A stretch of DNA of 64,000 bases from Xylona heveae TC161 (GCF_001619985.1 NW_017264200.1:930001-994000), one strand, 5' to 3'. Positions 23,032 to 35,000 are shown, counted from the first letter of the stretch. Made by a program: numbers and translations. Notes: generated by a model not told the origin, from the letters alone.

Positions 23032-24652
23032 TCAAGCGTCATCGTCTTGTTGGCCTGGCTCCGCTGCAGTGGCCATCGCTGCCTCCTCGGCTGTGGATGG
23101 GAAGCTTAAATATTTCCAATCTTCGATCTAAAAAGCAATATATTCGAGGTATGCATCAGAACTATGTCTTTGGAGAGCAGATTGGACGAGTTCGAGAGTC
23201 GAAGGATTGGATCTTACCTCTTCAATAATCGACCTGAGCCTATCTCTAATGCTTTCGACTGCGTATGTTCCCAGGAGGAAGCGCAAAGGCGGATAGGAAC
23301 AGTGCGCAAGCTAAATGGTTCAGGCGGGATAGTTAGCTCTCGGTATCCGTCTGGTTTTTGGGTCGAAAATGATAGGATCTAGCTGCGCAAATCAAAGAAG
23401 GCTTCCACGGTTGCACGACATACCTGCCAAATCAATTCTGCGCTTTTCACCGCGCTGGTGCGTTGCCGATCACTAATCCATTGTAACATCCGCTTCGCAT
23501 GGCCTGCGGGAGCGGTTGGGCTGGCGTATGGTTCCGAAGCGGATTTTACTATGAAATGGCCAAAAGCGGGTAGTTGAGGACTATCGTCATCAGGACTGCA
23601 TGTTGCTCCATGTTAATATGACTTCTCAAAAATATGTCGCACAGAAAAGATTCGGTAATGTCGGGATCCTAAGTGTCTGCTTGTGGTGGTTTCGAGGGTC
23701 ACGTACTCATCTCGTCGGACCAGCCCTGGCTCAACCAAAGTGGCTTTGATACCAAAAGAATCAATCTCATACATCATGCTTTCAATGAGTCCCTCGACAG
23801 CATATTTTGTTGCGCAGTAGGCTGCAGAAAAGAAAGATTCAATATCAGCGGCAATTGTCCAATACTCCTGCCGTGTTGCAATTGCATTCGAGAAAAGAGT
23901 AAAACTTACGTCCTAATCCCGGGACACCAAGAGAGCCAGATGTAGAACTGAAGATCAAATATCGCCCACCCGAATTTTCTCTAAAGTAGGGCAAGGACGC
24001 CTGAATGATGTTCAAAGTGCCCATGAAGTTCGTGTCAAATTGATTGCGAATCTCGTAATCGTCTTGGTCTTCACACGCCCCAATGACACCTATATTTGAC
24101 ACTTAGCATCGTATACTGTACCCTCTCTTTCAGACGAATTGGGAGCTTTCAGTTGATCCGAAACACTCCGCAGGGGTAGTAGAGCAGGAGCATCTTACCA
24201 TATCCAGAACAACTGAATAACAACAAAAATATACGTTAGTTTCAGAATAATGCCAGCCCAAATCTATTTATACCAAAGGTAGAAGCCATGTCTACTTACT
24301 TTGCAATTATATCGACACGACCCCAGTGCGCAATAGCTTTGGTCACCACATCATCCACGGTCTCGCGTACACGAACGTCACACAACAGCCCCATACATTG
24401 CGGATGCCAGTCTTGCATTGATTCCGGAGAATCCTCAAATGCACGACCAACAGCCGTAACTTTATCTCCATGGGCTAAAGCCGTTCGCACTAACGATCGA
24501 CCCATATGACCTGTTGCGCCAAAGATCTGGAAACGTTAGTTTACTTTTCCCTCAGTCTTGGCTCTTCCCATAACAGGTGTCAGCACGCGCGAGTTTTGCG
24601 GAACAGCTATTCTCTCCTCTTTGGTTCTTCTTTTTGTTCTACTAACCCACAT
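23032..24652 (-). CDS. Short-chain dehydrogenase/reductase (classical SDR)
   Basis: NAD(P)-dependent oxidoreductase of about 300 residues, spread over about eight exons. The start is MW, split from IFGATGHMGRSLVRTALAHG (glycine-rich cofactor motif) by an intron with donor GTTAGT. Then come LCDVR and HWGRVDIIA, and NCSGYG, the counterpart of the SDR NNAG motif, largely encoded by a 14-nt exon at 24199-24212. The active site is IFSSTSGSLG plus YCATK (YxxxK), with EPGLVR after it. C-terminal exons encode SPQLPAFGHFIVKSASEPYA and CSYPPLRFLLGTYAVESIRD, ending IEDWKYLSFPSTAEEA. The substrate is unknown. No biosynthetic neighbours are present. Confidence 0.88.
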
Positions 24653-25546
24653 GTCCTCCAGAGGAACCCCAAATGAAGAAGAACACATAATACGAAAATG
24701 TACATAATTGCATGTTCTGCATGGGCGTGTCTTGTTTTGATGGGTAGAAGAAAAAGGCAAATACATATATCGAAGCTCAAAGAAACAAATCCTCATTCAT
24801 ATTTCAAGAAAATATGCAATGATTCACCGACTAACCTGAAACAAAGAACAAGAGTGCGTAAGAAAATTCTAGCAAGGAACTGAATCAGAGTATACTCACA
24901 ATCCATGTTGCCTCTTTCGGAGGATTCTGGGGGCCAGGTGGGTCACAAGATAGAGGTAATTGCAATTGTGAGTTGCGATCCCGCGCCGATGGTGATGGTG
25001 AATGCCGTGTATCAGTCTCTGTTGATACTCTTTGCTCGTCCATTTTTCTTTTTTTTTAATTTTGTGGAATGGCGCATCCGTCTGTCATGGTTCCACTTCT
25101 CTCGTTCATGGACGATTCCATTGAGATATACTCCGTAGTTGCGTGTGACAGTGAGGTTTCTCGCCTGAAACGTGGGGTGTCCTAGTGCGGGAAACCCCAC
25201 CGGGTAGACGGGTTTCATTAGCTTGGGAGATGCCCCGAGAGGGCGTTTTGGTTTTAATTCTCTCCGATGCCGCCTTTTACAGCGCCATCATTACACAATG
25301 CATAAAATAAGTATTCTGAGTGAAAATAATCTCCGAGAATCTATAGCAGCATATTGAAAGACCAAATTCATAAACATGTAATTTCTCCTGCTCTAAATCA
25401 CATCTACGAAATGAGATTTCTGTACTTGCGAAATACCAAAGTCAAGCTCCGTCACAATGAGAAAGAGTTACTAAAATGCGCCGAATAATGCGTTCAAACC
25501 AATACTTTTTCCTAACCACTCGGACCTGTGCCTCTTCCTATGCTGC
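24653..25546. other. Intergenic region between mmm1 and the SDR gene
   Basis: 894 nt between the mmm1 stop and the SDR start, both on the minus strand. It contains one copy of the 9-mer TACTCCGTA at 25129-25137. A small ATG-containing stretch with splice-like signals near 24905 could be part of the SDR 5' leader. No other gene was supported. Confidence 0.45.
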
Positions 25547-26949
25547 TCATGGCACTGAGTCTGGAGGCATTGCACCGGGCATTGTGAATGTTTCCCCCGT
25601 AGCCCTCCTTCTCCATCGGAGACCCTCACGCTCTACCCTCTCCCTCTGAGCTCTTGCTTCAGCTTCAATCTCCCTCTGCGCCTCCTCGCGAAGATCCCTC
25701 TCGTGGCTCGAAGGAGAAGGCTTGGACGCTTCATCACCGCCGCGCGTATTCTTCTTCCGCGGCCATAGATTGGGAAGGACAATCTGCTGGAAACGCGGTT
25801 CGACACAGCGCTCGTCAAACCAGCTGTGCAAGCGCGCTTCAACCAGCTGAGCAATTTTTGGAATGTCCTGCAGTCGAGAGCGAGAGCCGACAAGAGACCG
25901 AATTGAAAGGTCAAGTCGATAATCATCTAGGAAAGAAAATGCAAGCGTGGTCGGAGAAGGCCCTCGAGGAGACGATGGAATAAAGGATATCGATAACTGC
26001 CCGAACATTAGATCAGATATTTATTGAAAGAGAAGTTGCAAACTGGTCCTGCCCAAGTTCCCAGGGAAGACTGCTCTTACCGTGCCACTAAAACGGACAA
26101 CAGATACTGCGAGAGCCACCGGTAGAACAGCCACAAGAGGCTTTGGATAATTGAGGATCAATTGCGTCTCAACTCCCAAGGTGACAAAGTCACTGAGGTC
26201 TACATCCATTCTAGCTTGCAGGCGTCCGCCTTCCCCCCAGGGGCCTCCTTGTCCGCTTCCAAGTCCATCTTCGTCAACTGGCGTGACCCTGCAATTGCTG
26301 AAGATGGGGAAGTCCTCGCCTAAACTAATTTCTGTTACTTTTATGTCGCCCAAGAAGTCAGGCTTATGAGGGCCATTGAGAACCGATGTCAAGCTTTCCA
26401 CTATGGCATCATCGTGGTGTGCATCGTTTCGGAACTGGGCTATTGTCTGCGCAATGAGGACGTTGAACCAGTCCAAGCTTTCTGGTTGATGAGAATTAAC
26501 GTTATAGTAAGTTTTTGAAAGTATTGTATCAGTCGTCAGAGGCGGAGGATTGCGAAGCGCACTCGATCGCTTTTTGCGTAGTGACGCTGGCTGCGGCGCT
26601 TGACTCTGCACTGATCGACGGTGGGCGAGAGTGCGTTGCCGGCGAGCTGTCGCAAACGTCGCAGCAGTGGCCTCAGGTGAAGGAAGGTCACCAAAAACGA
26701 AAAATTTGATGAATGCTCCAATGAGTATCACAATCGATAGTTGCCCTAGAAGAAAGCCTTGGGTAAAAGACAGTCTTCATACGTACGAGAGTCAGCCAGC
26801 CGAAGATGAATACTACTGCCTATGTTATCGGAGAGGGCATACGATGACTGGGATTGCGGGGGAGGAACCGCATCTGCAAACGAACTTTGTCAGTTATTAA
26901 AGCGAGGAAACTACTGAGGATAGAATATCTTACCTAGCTGCGCCGCCAT
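25547..26949 (-). CDS. mmm1: Maintenance of mitochondrial morphology protein 1 (ERMES subunit)
   Basis: ER-anchored subunit of the ERMES tether that moves phospholipids between ER and mitochondria. Order: a short N-terminus (MAAQL, then [19 protein letters not shown]), one transmembrane helix ([18 protein letters not shown]), a basic linker, then the SMP domain starting about [20 protein letters not shown]. The SMP domain continues with [17 protein letters not shown] and [16 protein letters not shown]. It is joined across an intron with donor GTAAGA after the threonine. A Glu/Arg-rich C-terminal tail ends GAMPPDSVP. Two further introns lie near the start. One is only 41 nt and must be removed because it carries an in-frame stop. 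Confidence 0.95.
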
Positions 26950-27626
26950 GTTTCTCAAGACGGCCCAAATGGGATTGATCACATTGATTTTTCTACCAAT
27001 TCGGCCAATCCATTGCTCATGCTTGGAGAGAGTAAGTAGCTGGCTACGAGTAGCCGAGTAGCGACGGTATCTACGCGGCTTCAAAGCATACCTTATTTAC
27101 CTACGTCACCATTCACTAAGAGCACATGAAGAGTTCCGCCGATCAAGTGTTCTATGCTAACCAAACATACGACAACCTATTTTTGAAGGCGGGTTTTGCT
27201 TGATCAATAATTTAGGAAAAATGTTGATATATTATCATTTCATGCCTTTCAATTAGGCCGCGGTATCATATCACCCATAAGCCACACCACACCGAAAGTC
27301 TTAAAACGGTATACAGCAGGAGCTTTCTCTAAAGCCAAATCAAATACCAATATCGAGAAAGAGAAAGCAGTGGGGGAAAAAAGCCGCTCAAAGATCACTG
27401 GAAAGGAGTGCTGCGACAAATGCACTAACAAGCCATGAAATCAGCTTGGCCCAATGACTCCCCTAGTGAATGGAAAACAGCTTGTCTATTCTAAGAACTA
27501 ATCGAGGACATTATAATCCTCTATCCAACGCCGTCTGAAAGCATGGCACTATAAATACCATTCTCTAATTTCCACCCCCCCCCCCCGACAAGCCAATCGA
27601 TAACAAGGCTTCTCTCATAAACACGT
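26950..27626. other. Intergenic region between the GDP-mannose transporter and mmm1
   Basis: 677 nt between the GDP-mannose transporter stop and the mmm1 start, both on the minus strand. A run of 12 C lies at 27575-27586. No gene was supported. Confidence 0.5.
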
Positions 27627-28932
27627 CTATGACTTCAAGCTGTCGCGGGCACTCTGGCTGCTAGCGCTGACGGTAGGGTTGACGGTAGGCAGTCCAGACT
27701 TGGGCTTGGATCCCTGCTTAATCTTTGCAAGTGCATAGACAATGCCACTGACGAAACCGACAACGATGGCAGAGACGCTGCCAAAAGTAACCGGCGCGTC
27801 AAAGAAGATGAGGCCACTGAGAGCAATGGGCAACTTGTTTAAAGCGCCAACCATCGAGTAGGTCGTAGAGGATGTGACGCGCACACACCAGGCTGACGTG
27901 TACGAGATAAAGACGGACGACAATCCAGAGAAGACCATGGCAAGGATGATATTGTTCCTCTGCGCAGGGGGGAAGTTGATGTTGATGTTCTCGGGAGACC
28001 AGTTTTCGAGGAAGATGGAGCAAACGAGCAGGATGGGAATGGTGAGAAGGTTGTTGTAGAACATGGCTAGGCGGTAGTTAGCACAAATCCAATGATAAAA
28101 AATTTCACAGTAGAAGACATACTGTCAAAGTCCTTGAAGTTGGTCAACTTGATTCTCTTTCGCATGCCAAGGACGTAGGTGGCGGTGCAAAAGCAGTTCA
28201 TGAACATCCACAGATAGCCCGCATTGAGAGTCGAAATTTTATCAGAGGCTTCGTTGCTTGAGGAGCCGTAGCTTCCAAGAGCGTGCTGAATATCAGCCCA
28301 CGCGGCAATGATGGAACTGAACACCATCAAACCAAAAGAGAATAGAGCCATTGCGGTGACAGAGCCACCGAACCAAAGCACCTCACCATATGCGATGAGG
28401 ATAATGGTCAGATTCTTGAAGATTGTATAGACGGGAATGGATAGATATTGGAGCGCCTTGGTGCTCGTGTAGATCATTCCAATTAGCAACACGGAGATGG
28501 GAAACCCTGTGGCCAAAATGTTATTCAATGCGGTCCCAAGTTTCGATATTGTATTCATCACATACATTTCTTGGCTTCGTCGGTGTTGAAGTCTCGGTAG
28601 GTGATGAAACCCATAGACTTGCATGTCTGAATCGCAATGACGCAAACGATGGCCTAATGCATTGTCAACTGACCAATTCGATGACGGGTGCCACTGGATC
28701 GAATTACCTGAACGGCGAGAAGAAGGAAGTTGAGGTTAAATCCTGTGCCAGACAGGACAAACTTGTTCGTCACGGTCATCAAGATGGAGGAACCGCAGTA
28801 GCTGAGAATCGGAATCACGGCATGATGCATGACGGGGGAAGCAGGCGGCTGAGCTGGTCTCGGAGGAGGAGACGGCTCAGTGCGGTCGCCCATCTCAATG
28901 GCGTAGTCATCTGTCTTCTTGTCGTCGGCCAT
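27627..28932 (-). CDS. vrg4: GDP-mannose transporter (VRG4/GmtA family)
   Basis: Golgi antiporter that exchanges lumenal GMP for cytosolic GDP-mannose to feed protein and lipid mannosylation. The cytosolic N-terminus is [20 protein letters not shown]. It is followed by about ten hydrophobic segments: [55 protein letters not shown] and others. [13 protein letters not shown] is the nucleotide-sugar binding GALNK motif. Three introns are inferred and join in frame. The length is about 385 residues, normal for the family. The divergent IPC mannosyltransferase elsewhere in the window uses the product of this pathway. Confidence 0.95.
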
Positions 28933-30178
28933 GGCGACTGTGTGGTGGTGATTGTCCTAAAAAGGTGGCCTTTGCACAAAGTGCGTTGCAAGGAAAGGGG
29001 AATATAACTTGAAGATGAAATGTGAGGCTTGGGGTAGAAATGAAATTGAAAAATCGAGAAAGAAGGAAAGAAACCCAATGGAGCGAGAAGTGAAAGCGAG
29101 TATTAGAAGACTTTGTTTAAAAAAAGACGCAGGAGAAGAAAAGCTGAAAAGATTGACTGCCCAGGTGGAGGGGATGGAGATGTCAGAAAAGATGGAGGCT
29201 TTGAAGGAAGGGGACGGGGGACACTAAAGTTGGAGAATTGAGACGTTACGAGGAAAGATACGAAAGGCTGTGGACAGAGTTACGTGGTACACAGGGACGC
29301 GTACCAGATAGACAAGTGCCAGCCAAGTTGGGCGAGGGGGAAATACAGAGATACCTTGCAGGGGGGAAGTACCAAAGGAGAAAGTACTCGTACCGGGCAA
29401 AAGTTTGAAAGTCTTTCCTTCGCCTCCCCGAGGGTCCGTCCGTCTGACGGATAAGCTGACTTTACTCTATGCGGCAGAAGGGGGGAGCGACTACGTCGTA
29501 CGTTCTCCTTTGTCGGGCTGCAGCTAGCCTTTTTGCTCTTAAATCCATCTCTAATTTTACCATCTCTGGACAATTTCATTGATCCAGGGGCGACATATGT
29601 CAAAAAGTTTACTTTGTACTATCCACCACAATTCTTTACTGCACGACCCTGTCTGTCGTCTGGGACTACCTACGGTACCCTTCTACGCTACGGAGTATTA
29701 TACTTCCACAGCCTCAATGCTAAGTTGATGGGAAATGATGGATAAAGAGAGAGAGAGAGCCAGAGAGTATAGATGAGCACTAGATTAGATCTGATAGGAG
29801 GCCCTGAGCCTTTCCTCCTATGATCAGTATAAAACTCAGTACTGAAGAGACTTTACAGAAGTTAACTTGGTTGTCCTGATCCCGGTTTTATCATCCCTTT
29901 GGAAAAAGTTTCGGGGACCAGAAGAAGTTGCATATCCTGCTGCATTAGTTAATAGCCTTGACCCTTGTTGCCCACTTGAAACAATGCCCCCTTTCGCTTT
30001 GGCCTGTAAATTGATGGCGTTTGACCCGGCTACCTGATGGCTTGTGCCCCCCGCTATCGCTTATACCCGTGGCTCTCTGCACTTCGATCAAACTGTGAGT
30101 CCCTGATTATAATGATGCATCCAATTCTTCTCTATAGCTCTTGCTGCAAGCTTGGCATCAAGGCATTGGCCACCAACC
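28933..30178. promoter_or_regulatory. Divergent promoter region, GDP-mannose transporter / phosducin-like gene
   Basis: 1.25 kb between two divergent starts. The part nearest the transporter is purine-rich on the plus strand, giving a CT-rich mRNA leader. It contains one TACGGAGTA 9-mer (29689-29697) and a GA run at about 29747-29759. No gene was supported. Confidence 0.5.
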
Positions 30179-30890
30179 ATGTCAACAATTGATTCGAGGG
30201 TAGCCCATGTGCTGGACTCGGCCAAGGCCGAGGAAGATGATGAAGCACTCTTTGATGCCCTAGAGGACGACACCGCCGCTCTCGACGCTTTTCGAGAGCA
30301 ACGCATGCAACAGCTCTCTTCGGAGCTTTCCCGCGCCAAAGATATGCGCAATGAATCCCATGGTACATATACCGAAATTAAAGACGAAAAGGCTTTGATG
30401 GACATTACCACTTCATCAAAGCTGTGCGTGGTGCATTTCTTCAAGCCCGATTTTGGACGTTGTGGCATCATGGACGGTCATCTAGAGGTTGGTTGGGCCC
30501 GATTCGCAAACTCTCTGGCCAGCCAGGTCAGCCTAGACGGAACCGTGCAATTCTAATAACTCGCAAATACAGGTATTGGCACCTAAGCACTTCGATACTC
30601 GGTTTTTGAAAATCAACGTCGATAATGCGCCTTTCCTCGTGACAAAACTGAAAGTGAAGGTCTTGCCCTGCGTTATAGCGTTCATTGACGGTATCGGCGT
30701 TGATAGACTCATTGGCTTTGAAGGCGTTAGCTTTGCTGGAGATTCCTTTACAACATCCGAACTTGAAGGCCGGTTGCTGAGCTCCGGCGTGCTTCTGAGA
30801 TCAAAGACCACGGGTGCAGAGACTACGGCAGACAGGCGGAACCTCCACAACAATAAAGATGAGGAAGATGACGATGACGACTGGGATTAA
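30179..30890 (+). CDS. plp1: Phosducin-like / thioredoxin-domain protein (Plp1, TXNDC9 type)
   Basis: Cytosolic co-chaperone family that works with the CCT chaperonin on tubulin, actin or G-beta folding. The start is MSTIDSRVAHVLDSAKAEED, with an acidic helical N-terminus (residues 1-70). A thioredoxin-like domain follows (SKLCVVHFFKPDFGRCGIMD), with the single cysteine of this family instead of CxxC. After one intron it continues VLAPKHFDTRFLKINVDNAP and KVKVLPCVIAFIDG. The C-terminus is acidic (DEEDDDDDWD), as in TXNDC9 homologues. The length is about 215 residues. Confidence 0.9.
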
Positions 30891-31430
30891 GGCTCTGTAG
30901 AGATGATAGATTCTAGGGTCCTTGAACCTAAATCTCAAAGTAGCCTCTTGGAAAAATATTTCCGGAGAAGTCAAGGCCGCAGATACGGGAAGCCGAACCC
31001 TAACCATTCCCCGTGGGCCGAGATTTTGTGCTCTGGATTTTGCAAGGATGGCATTGGGTGTAGCTCGTTGCTGGATTCGCCATGTCATAATACCCGATAG
31101 GACATGAGCTGGCCAGGATCAGAATCTCCGTTCGGCGGTTATTCGTACACATACTCGCATAGCGACCATTTACGTACTATACGACTTGCATTTACTGCAT
31201 TTGAGGGCATTTAATTACTGTACATAGGGTACTTGACGGATGATAGCCATTATTGAGAAACACCACCCTTTGTCTTCAACGCCTGAGGTCCACATCATAA
31301 ACAGAGTTTGTTTGCCAAATTCCACCCGCTGCGAATTTGCGATTGAGATTTCTGAGTTTTAAATAACACAGCTTTTGGCGCAAGCTAATCGACCGAGAAC
31401 AAAGTCAAGATGCAACAAATTGGCAGAAAT
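30891..31430. other. Convergent 3' intergenic region
   Basis: 540 nt between the stop codons of plp1 and the DUF3602 gene. Two short overlapping open frames on the plus strand have no support. It probably holds 3' UTR sequence. Confidence 0.45.
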
Positions 31431-31919
31431 TTAGACTGCCACTCCGATATGCGCCCTGTTTGATCTCTTTCTCCCAGCGCTGTTTCCTGCAGCTCGCTTG
31501 ACGAGCTTTCTCGCCAGCTCAAAAGAGAGAGCAATGCTCTTAACGCCAGTAACCGATGATGAAGAGCTGCTAGAGGAAGAACTGTGATTGCTTGCTCTGT
31601 TTCCTAGACCGCCAATACCGATGTAGTATGAACGTGGCTTGTGAATTTCCTGGAGTCTGAACCGAGCAAGACTCTCTTCTGGCGAGATGGTGGGCCGGTC
31701 TTTAGAGGATCGCATGTTTCCGGCGCCGCCGATACCGCTGGAATAAATTCCCGGACGGTCCTGCCAGGCGGGAACAGGAGAGCGTGGTATAGGCGGCAGA
31801 GGATGGTCGAGTCGATGATAGTTCCCAGCCCCACCAATTCCATAGTGCACATATGAGGAGCTAGAGGTACGCCCTCCATGGCCAGATGGTTCACTTGAAA
31901 GTAAACGCTGTTTGTACAT
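31431..31919 (-). CDS. DUF3602/PAR32-like protein with GIGGAGN repeats
   Basis: From MYKQRLLSSEPSGHGGRT the frame encodes about 162 residues with three spaced glycine motifs: HYGIGGAGNYH, SSGIGGAGNMRSS and YIGIGGLGNRASN. These match the DUF3602 repeat, which usually reads GRGGAGN; all three copies here have isoleucine in the second position. Ten consecutive serines follow, then a basic C-terminus (RKLVKRAAGNSAGRKRSNRA). Yeast PAR32, of the same family, is a phosphoprotein that controls ammonium transporters. The open frame extends upstream to a methionine at 32081, so a longer N-terminus is possible. It is a disordered protein with no catalytic motif. Confidence 0.7.
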   Translation of the reverse strand: MYKQRLLSSEPSGHGGRTSSSSYVHYGIGGAGNYHRLDHPLPPIPRSPVPAWQDRPGIYSSGIGGAGNMRSSKDRPTISPEESLARFRLQEIHKPRSYYIGIGGLGNRASNHSSSSSSSSSSVTGVKSIALSFELARKLVKRAAGNSAGRKRSNRAHIGVAV

Positions 31920-32081
31920 CGTAGCAAAGACGTCGAGGTGGAAGGCTTGAGGTGAGCTGGTTTGATTACTGCGAATAATGCAATGTTGCAAGGAAACAGG
32001 GCGCAGCTTCAAGAAAGGTTGAGCAGGAAATGTTTTTGGAGGAAACTGGAACATGGGATTACAGGTTGAGAAAATAACCAT

Positions 32082-34359
32082 ATTTATATGGCCGGTGTTA
32101 ATTACATCCCGACGAAACGTGAGGAGATTCCTTTGATAAGTGAATGTTCGAGATTCACCCCCACGGGACCCTTGGAACTATTATGATAATAGGCTGTCCG
32201 ACTGCGGCTCTCTGCATGTGAATCAGTGAGTTGAATTTTAGACGGTTTGTTGCTTAGCTTCGATTACATGAGCTAATTCTCCTCTGAAAATACAGAATCA
32301 AATGGTTTCCTTTGTGCTTCTTGGAAGATTCAGTGGCGAGTGTTCCCTTGAGGAGCATCAACGTCTCTTGGGGTGGGTGGCAGCAATCATCTGGAGCAGC
32401 GGGATGCCGTCACTGCATCTCTTGCAATTGGTGAATTGATCAACCCAAATTATAGGACCAGTGTAAAGTCAGAAAAACAAAATCACAATTTTGAACTGAA
32501 CTACACATGCATTATACTCGCTGAGGATAATCTCTAGCAATTTGTGACTTGCGTAACAAAAAACAAAAGAGAGCTGGTGGGAAAGCTGTGTTGAGCTGGG
32601 ATCGTCATTGCAAGATTTCGACCAGGCCTGCTTGCCAGGAGTGCTGGCATCGGCTGGAAACAGCCAACTAACTTCTCCACAATTCTAGCTGAATCATTCT
32701 GATAATCCATTGGCCAGGTGCTCTAAGCTGATCCATAGATGTGACGTTGTCTCAGATTCTGCCTAGAACAAGGAGACAGCGCATTCACCAAATATAAAAG
32801 ATGGGTCTTTGTGATGCCGCCTCAGAATTTCGGATATGCCCCTAAATAAATCACGATTAGGAGATGATCCTGCGCGATTGGCCAGGTATGAAAGCCCAGA
32901 CGTTAGGTGACATTATCTTGCGCTGCTGCGATCTCAATTTCAAATTGCGGTAGCGATGGGCCACCGTCGATTGACGAGATGTAGTGCTACTCCTAGGGAA
33001 TATCTTTCAAGCAGGTAAACCGGGTGAGTCGCAGGCAAAATCTTCTATTGCCTGGAATGATTAACCGAAAGATGAAGAAAGCATAGACCTTGTATGAAGA
33101 AGCCAGGTAGATTGCGCTCAATTTAATAGTCACAGTGCAGAATGCACGGATTCAGACCTCGTCTCGTGCATAGCACATGCAAAAATGCGCCTAAACAATA
33201 TGTGCCCAACAAACATGGAGAGGCTTGCTGGCCGGAAACTGGAATTTTCGGACGCGTGCAGGCCATGAGAGGAAGAGGGATCCTCGTGGTGTGCTTTCAG
33301 TCGCGATGCAATGAGCCGGTCATTTTCTCTCCGCGCTAATCAACTGCCAAATGGACCTTACACAGCATGATGCTGCTTGTTGCGGAAGACAATGTACTTG
33401 CAATTCGGAAGCGGCCTGCAGATATTGAATTCCAGTACTAACAGCAATCAATAGCTGGCTTCAAATAATCGGGTTGTTGCTTGATGCCAAAGTCATTGGA
33501 GTCCTAACGGTCTGTCAAGATTGGTGTCACAGCGCTCTTTGATTTCCTTGAGTCCGCTGATCATGTCAAATTCTAGGGGAACTTCAGTATTCATCGAGAC
33601 CCTGTAAGAAGAAAACATTGCCCAAAGAAAAATCATGTGTTACCCAGCATCCCAGTCAGACTATAGGCCCCAAATAACAAAAGAACAACTAGTTGACTTT
33701 GCGGGCGTGGCAGTGGAAGAGCTCAAACAAATAGGTAATTTGAACACAGTTGCTCCTACTTGTTTTTCGCAGGCACGAGACCATGACGATGGCCGATCGC
33801 CCACTTTGTGCGATATCAAACTCTGCCTTCAGTGAAGTAATAAATACATATGTGAGTTCAGACCCATGTGGGATTCAACTCCATGGAACTTGATATTAAC
33901 CTGCGCTAAGCATTGTCTTCGGGCAAATCAGGGCGCTGAAGGCCACAGCGAATCATCCTTGTAGATTTGTTTTTGGCCATAGCGAGTTTTAGCAGCAGCG
34001 ACTTGCATTGCATTTCATTTTCAAAAAAGATATTGGTGGATTGTCCTTTCGACCTGTCTCAGCGGATGTTGACTGAAGTAATTGAGGTAAATGCCTAAGA
34101 TCAGCGAGGAGCGGGCCCAGGATTATCTAACCGGGATGTAGCGGCACGCAATCCAGGCCAGCTATGATGTACAGGCTTAAAGTGCGTCTCTAAGGCTATC
34201 CGAGGGGTCTTTTTGTGTCAGCGCTCGGAGGGGTAGATTGCGCTAGCGAGGCTGTTATTAAAATGTCGTCAGCTACTGGCCCTCGGCCGCTGTGTCAGAT
34301 AAAATAATTCATTCTGCCATTCTAGCTCTTCGGATTTTTGCCACGAAAAGCTTGCGAAA
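32082..34359. other. Gene-poor interval
   Basis: About 2.3 kb between the DUF3602 gene and acireductone dioxygenase. Several 30-60 codon open stretches with splice-like borders occur on both strands between 33480 and 33960, for example EFDIAQSGRSAIVMVSC on the minus strand and KEQLVDFAGVAVEELKQIG on the plus strand. None can be linked into a recognisable protein. No RNA gene, repeat or mobile element was identified. Confidence 0.4.
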
Positions 34360-35000
34360 ATGAAAGCATACTGGTTTGACAATCTTTCCGTACGTAATTT
34401 CGCGGCCTTTGCCATAGGAAATCCACATCTGACCTCGAAATAGGGCGACCAGCGAGAAGACCATGACTCCGGCCGTTCCGTGACTGTTGCAGATCTTGAA
34501 AAGCTTGGAGTGCTTTACTACAACCTCTCCGACGTGTCCGCTGTCAATCAGCTCGCCAGTGAGCGCAATTATAAGAACAGAGATGAGGTTACCGTGTCAC
34601 CGAAGACTATGGGTGACGTCTACGAGAGCAAGGTCAAATCATTTTTCAGCGAGCACTTGCATGAGGACGAGGAAATTAGATACATCCTTGATGGTGAAGG
34701 ATTCTTCGATGTCCGAAGCAAAGACGATGACTGGATACGCATCCGTCTGCAGAAGGATGATTTGATCATCTTGCCCCCAGGGATCTACCACCGGTTCACC
34801 ACCGATTCTAAGAATGTTTGTGCCTCTGCTTATCCCTCTCATCAGCGCGCAATGTACTAATATTATTATTATGGCAGTACATCAAAGCTATGCGGTTATT
34901 TAAGGAAGAACCCAAGTGGACTCCTTTGAATCGTGGCCCTGAACTGGATGAAAACGAGTTCCGAAAGGAATACGTTCAACAATATGGACTTGCTGCTTAA
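34360..35000 (+). CDS. adi1: Acireductone dioxygenase (methionine salvage)
   Basis: Metal-dependent cupin that oxidises acireductone (1,2-dihydroxy-3-keto-5-methylthiopentene) to the keto-acid precursor of methionine when iron is bound. Exon 1 is just 30 nt ([10 protein letters not shown]). After a GTACGT intron comes [20 protein letters not shown]. The metal-binding motif [11 protein letters not shown] (HxHxxxxE) and a later histidine in GIYHRFTTD are intact. The second intron joins DSKN to [20 protein letters not shown]. The length is about 175 residues, normal for the family. The GDQREDHD signature is diagnostic of fungal ADI1. Confidence 0.95.

Noticed and set aside
23032-24652. Secondary-metabolite cluster around the SDR
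   Set aside because: Neighbours are MMM1, RAI1 and an F-box-like protein; no synthase, P450, transporter or regulator is nearby.
32890-34360. Possible ferric-reductase or other enzyme remnant on the minus strand
   Set aside because: Isolated similarity to a RPDLP...AEFDIAQSGR pattern only; stops and missing motifs prevent any assignment.
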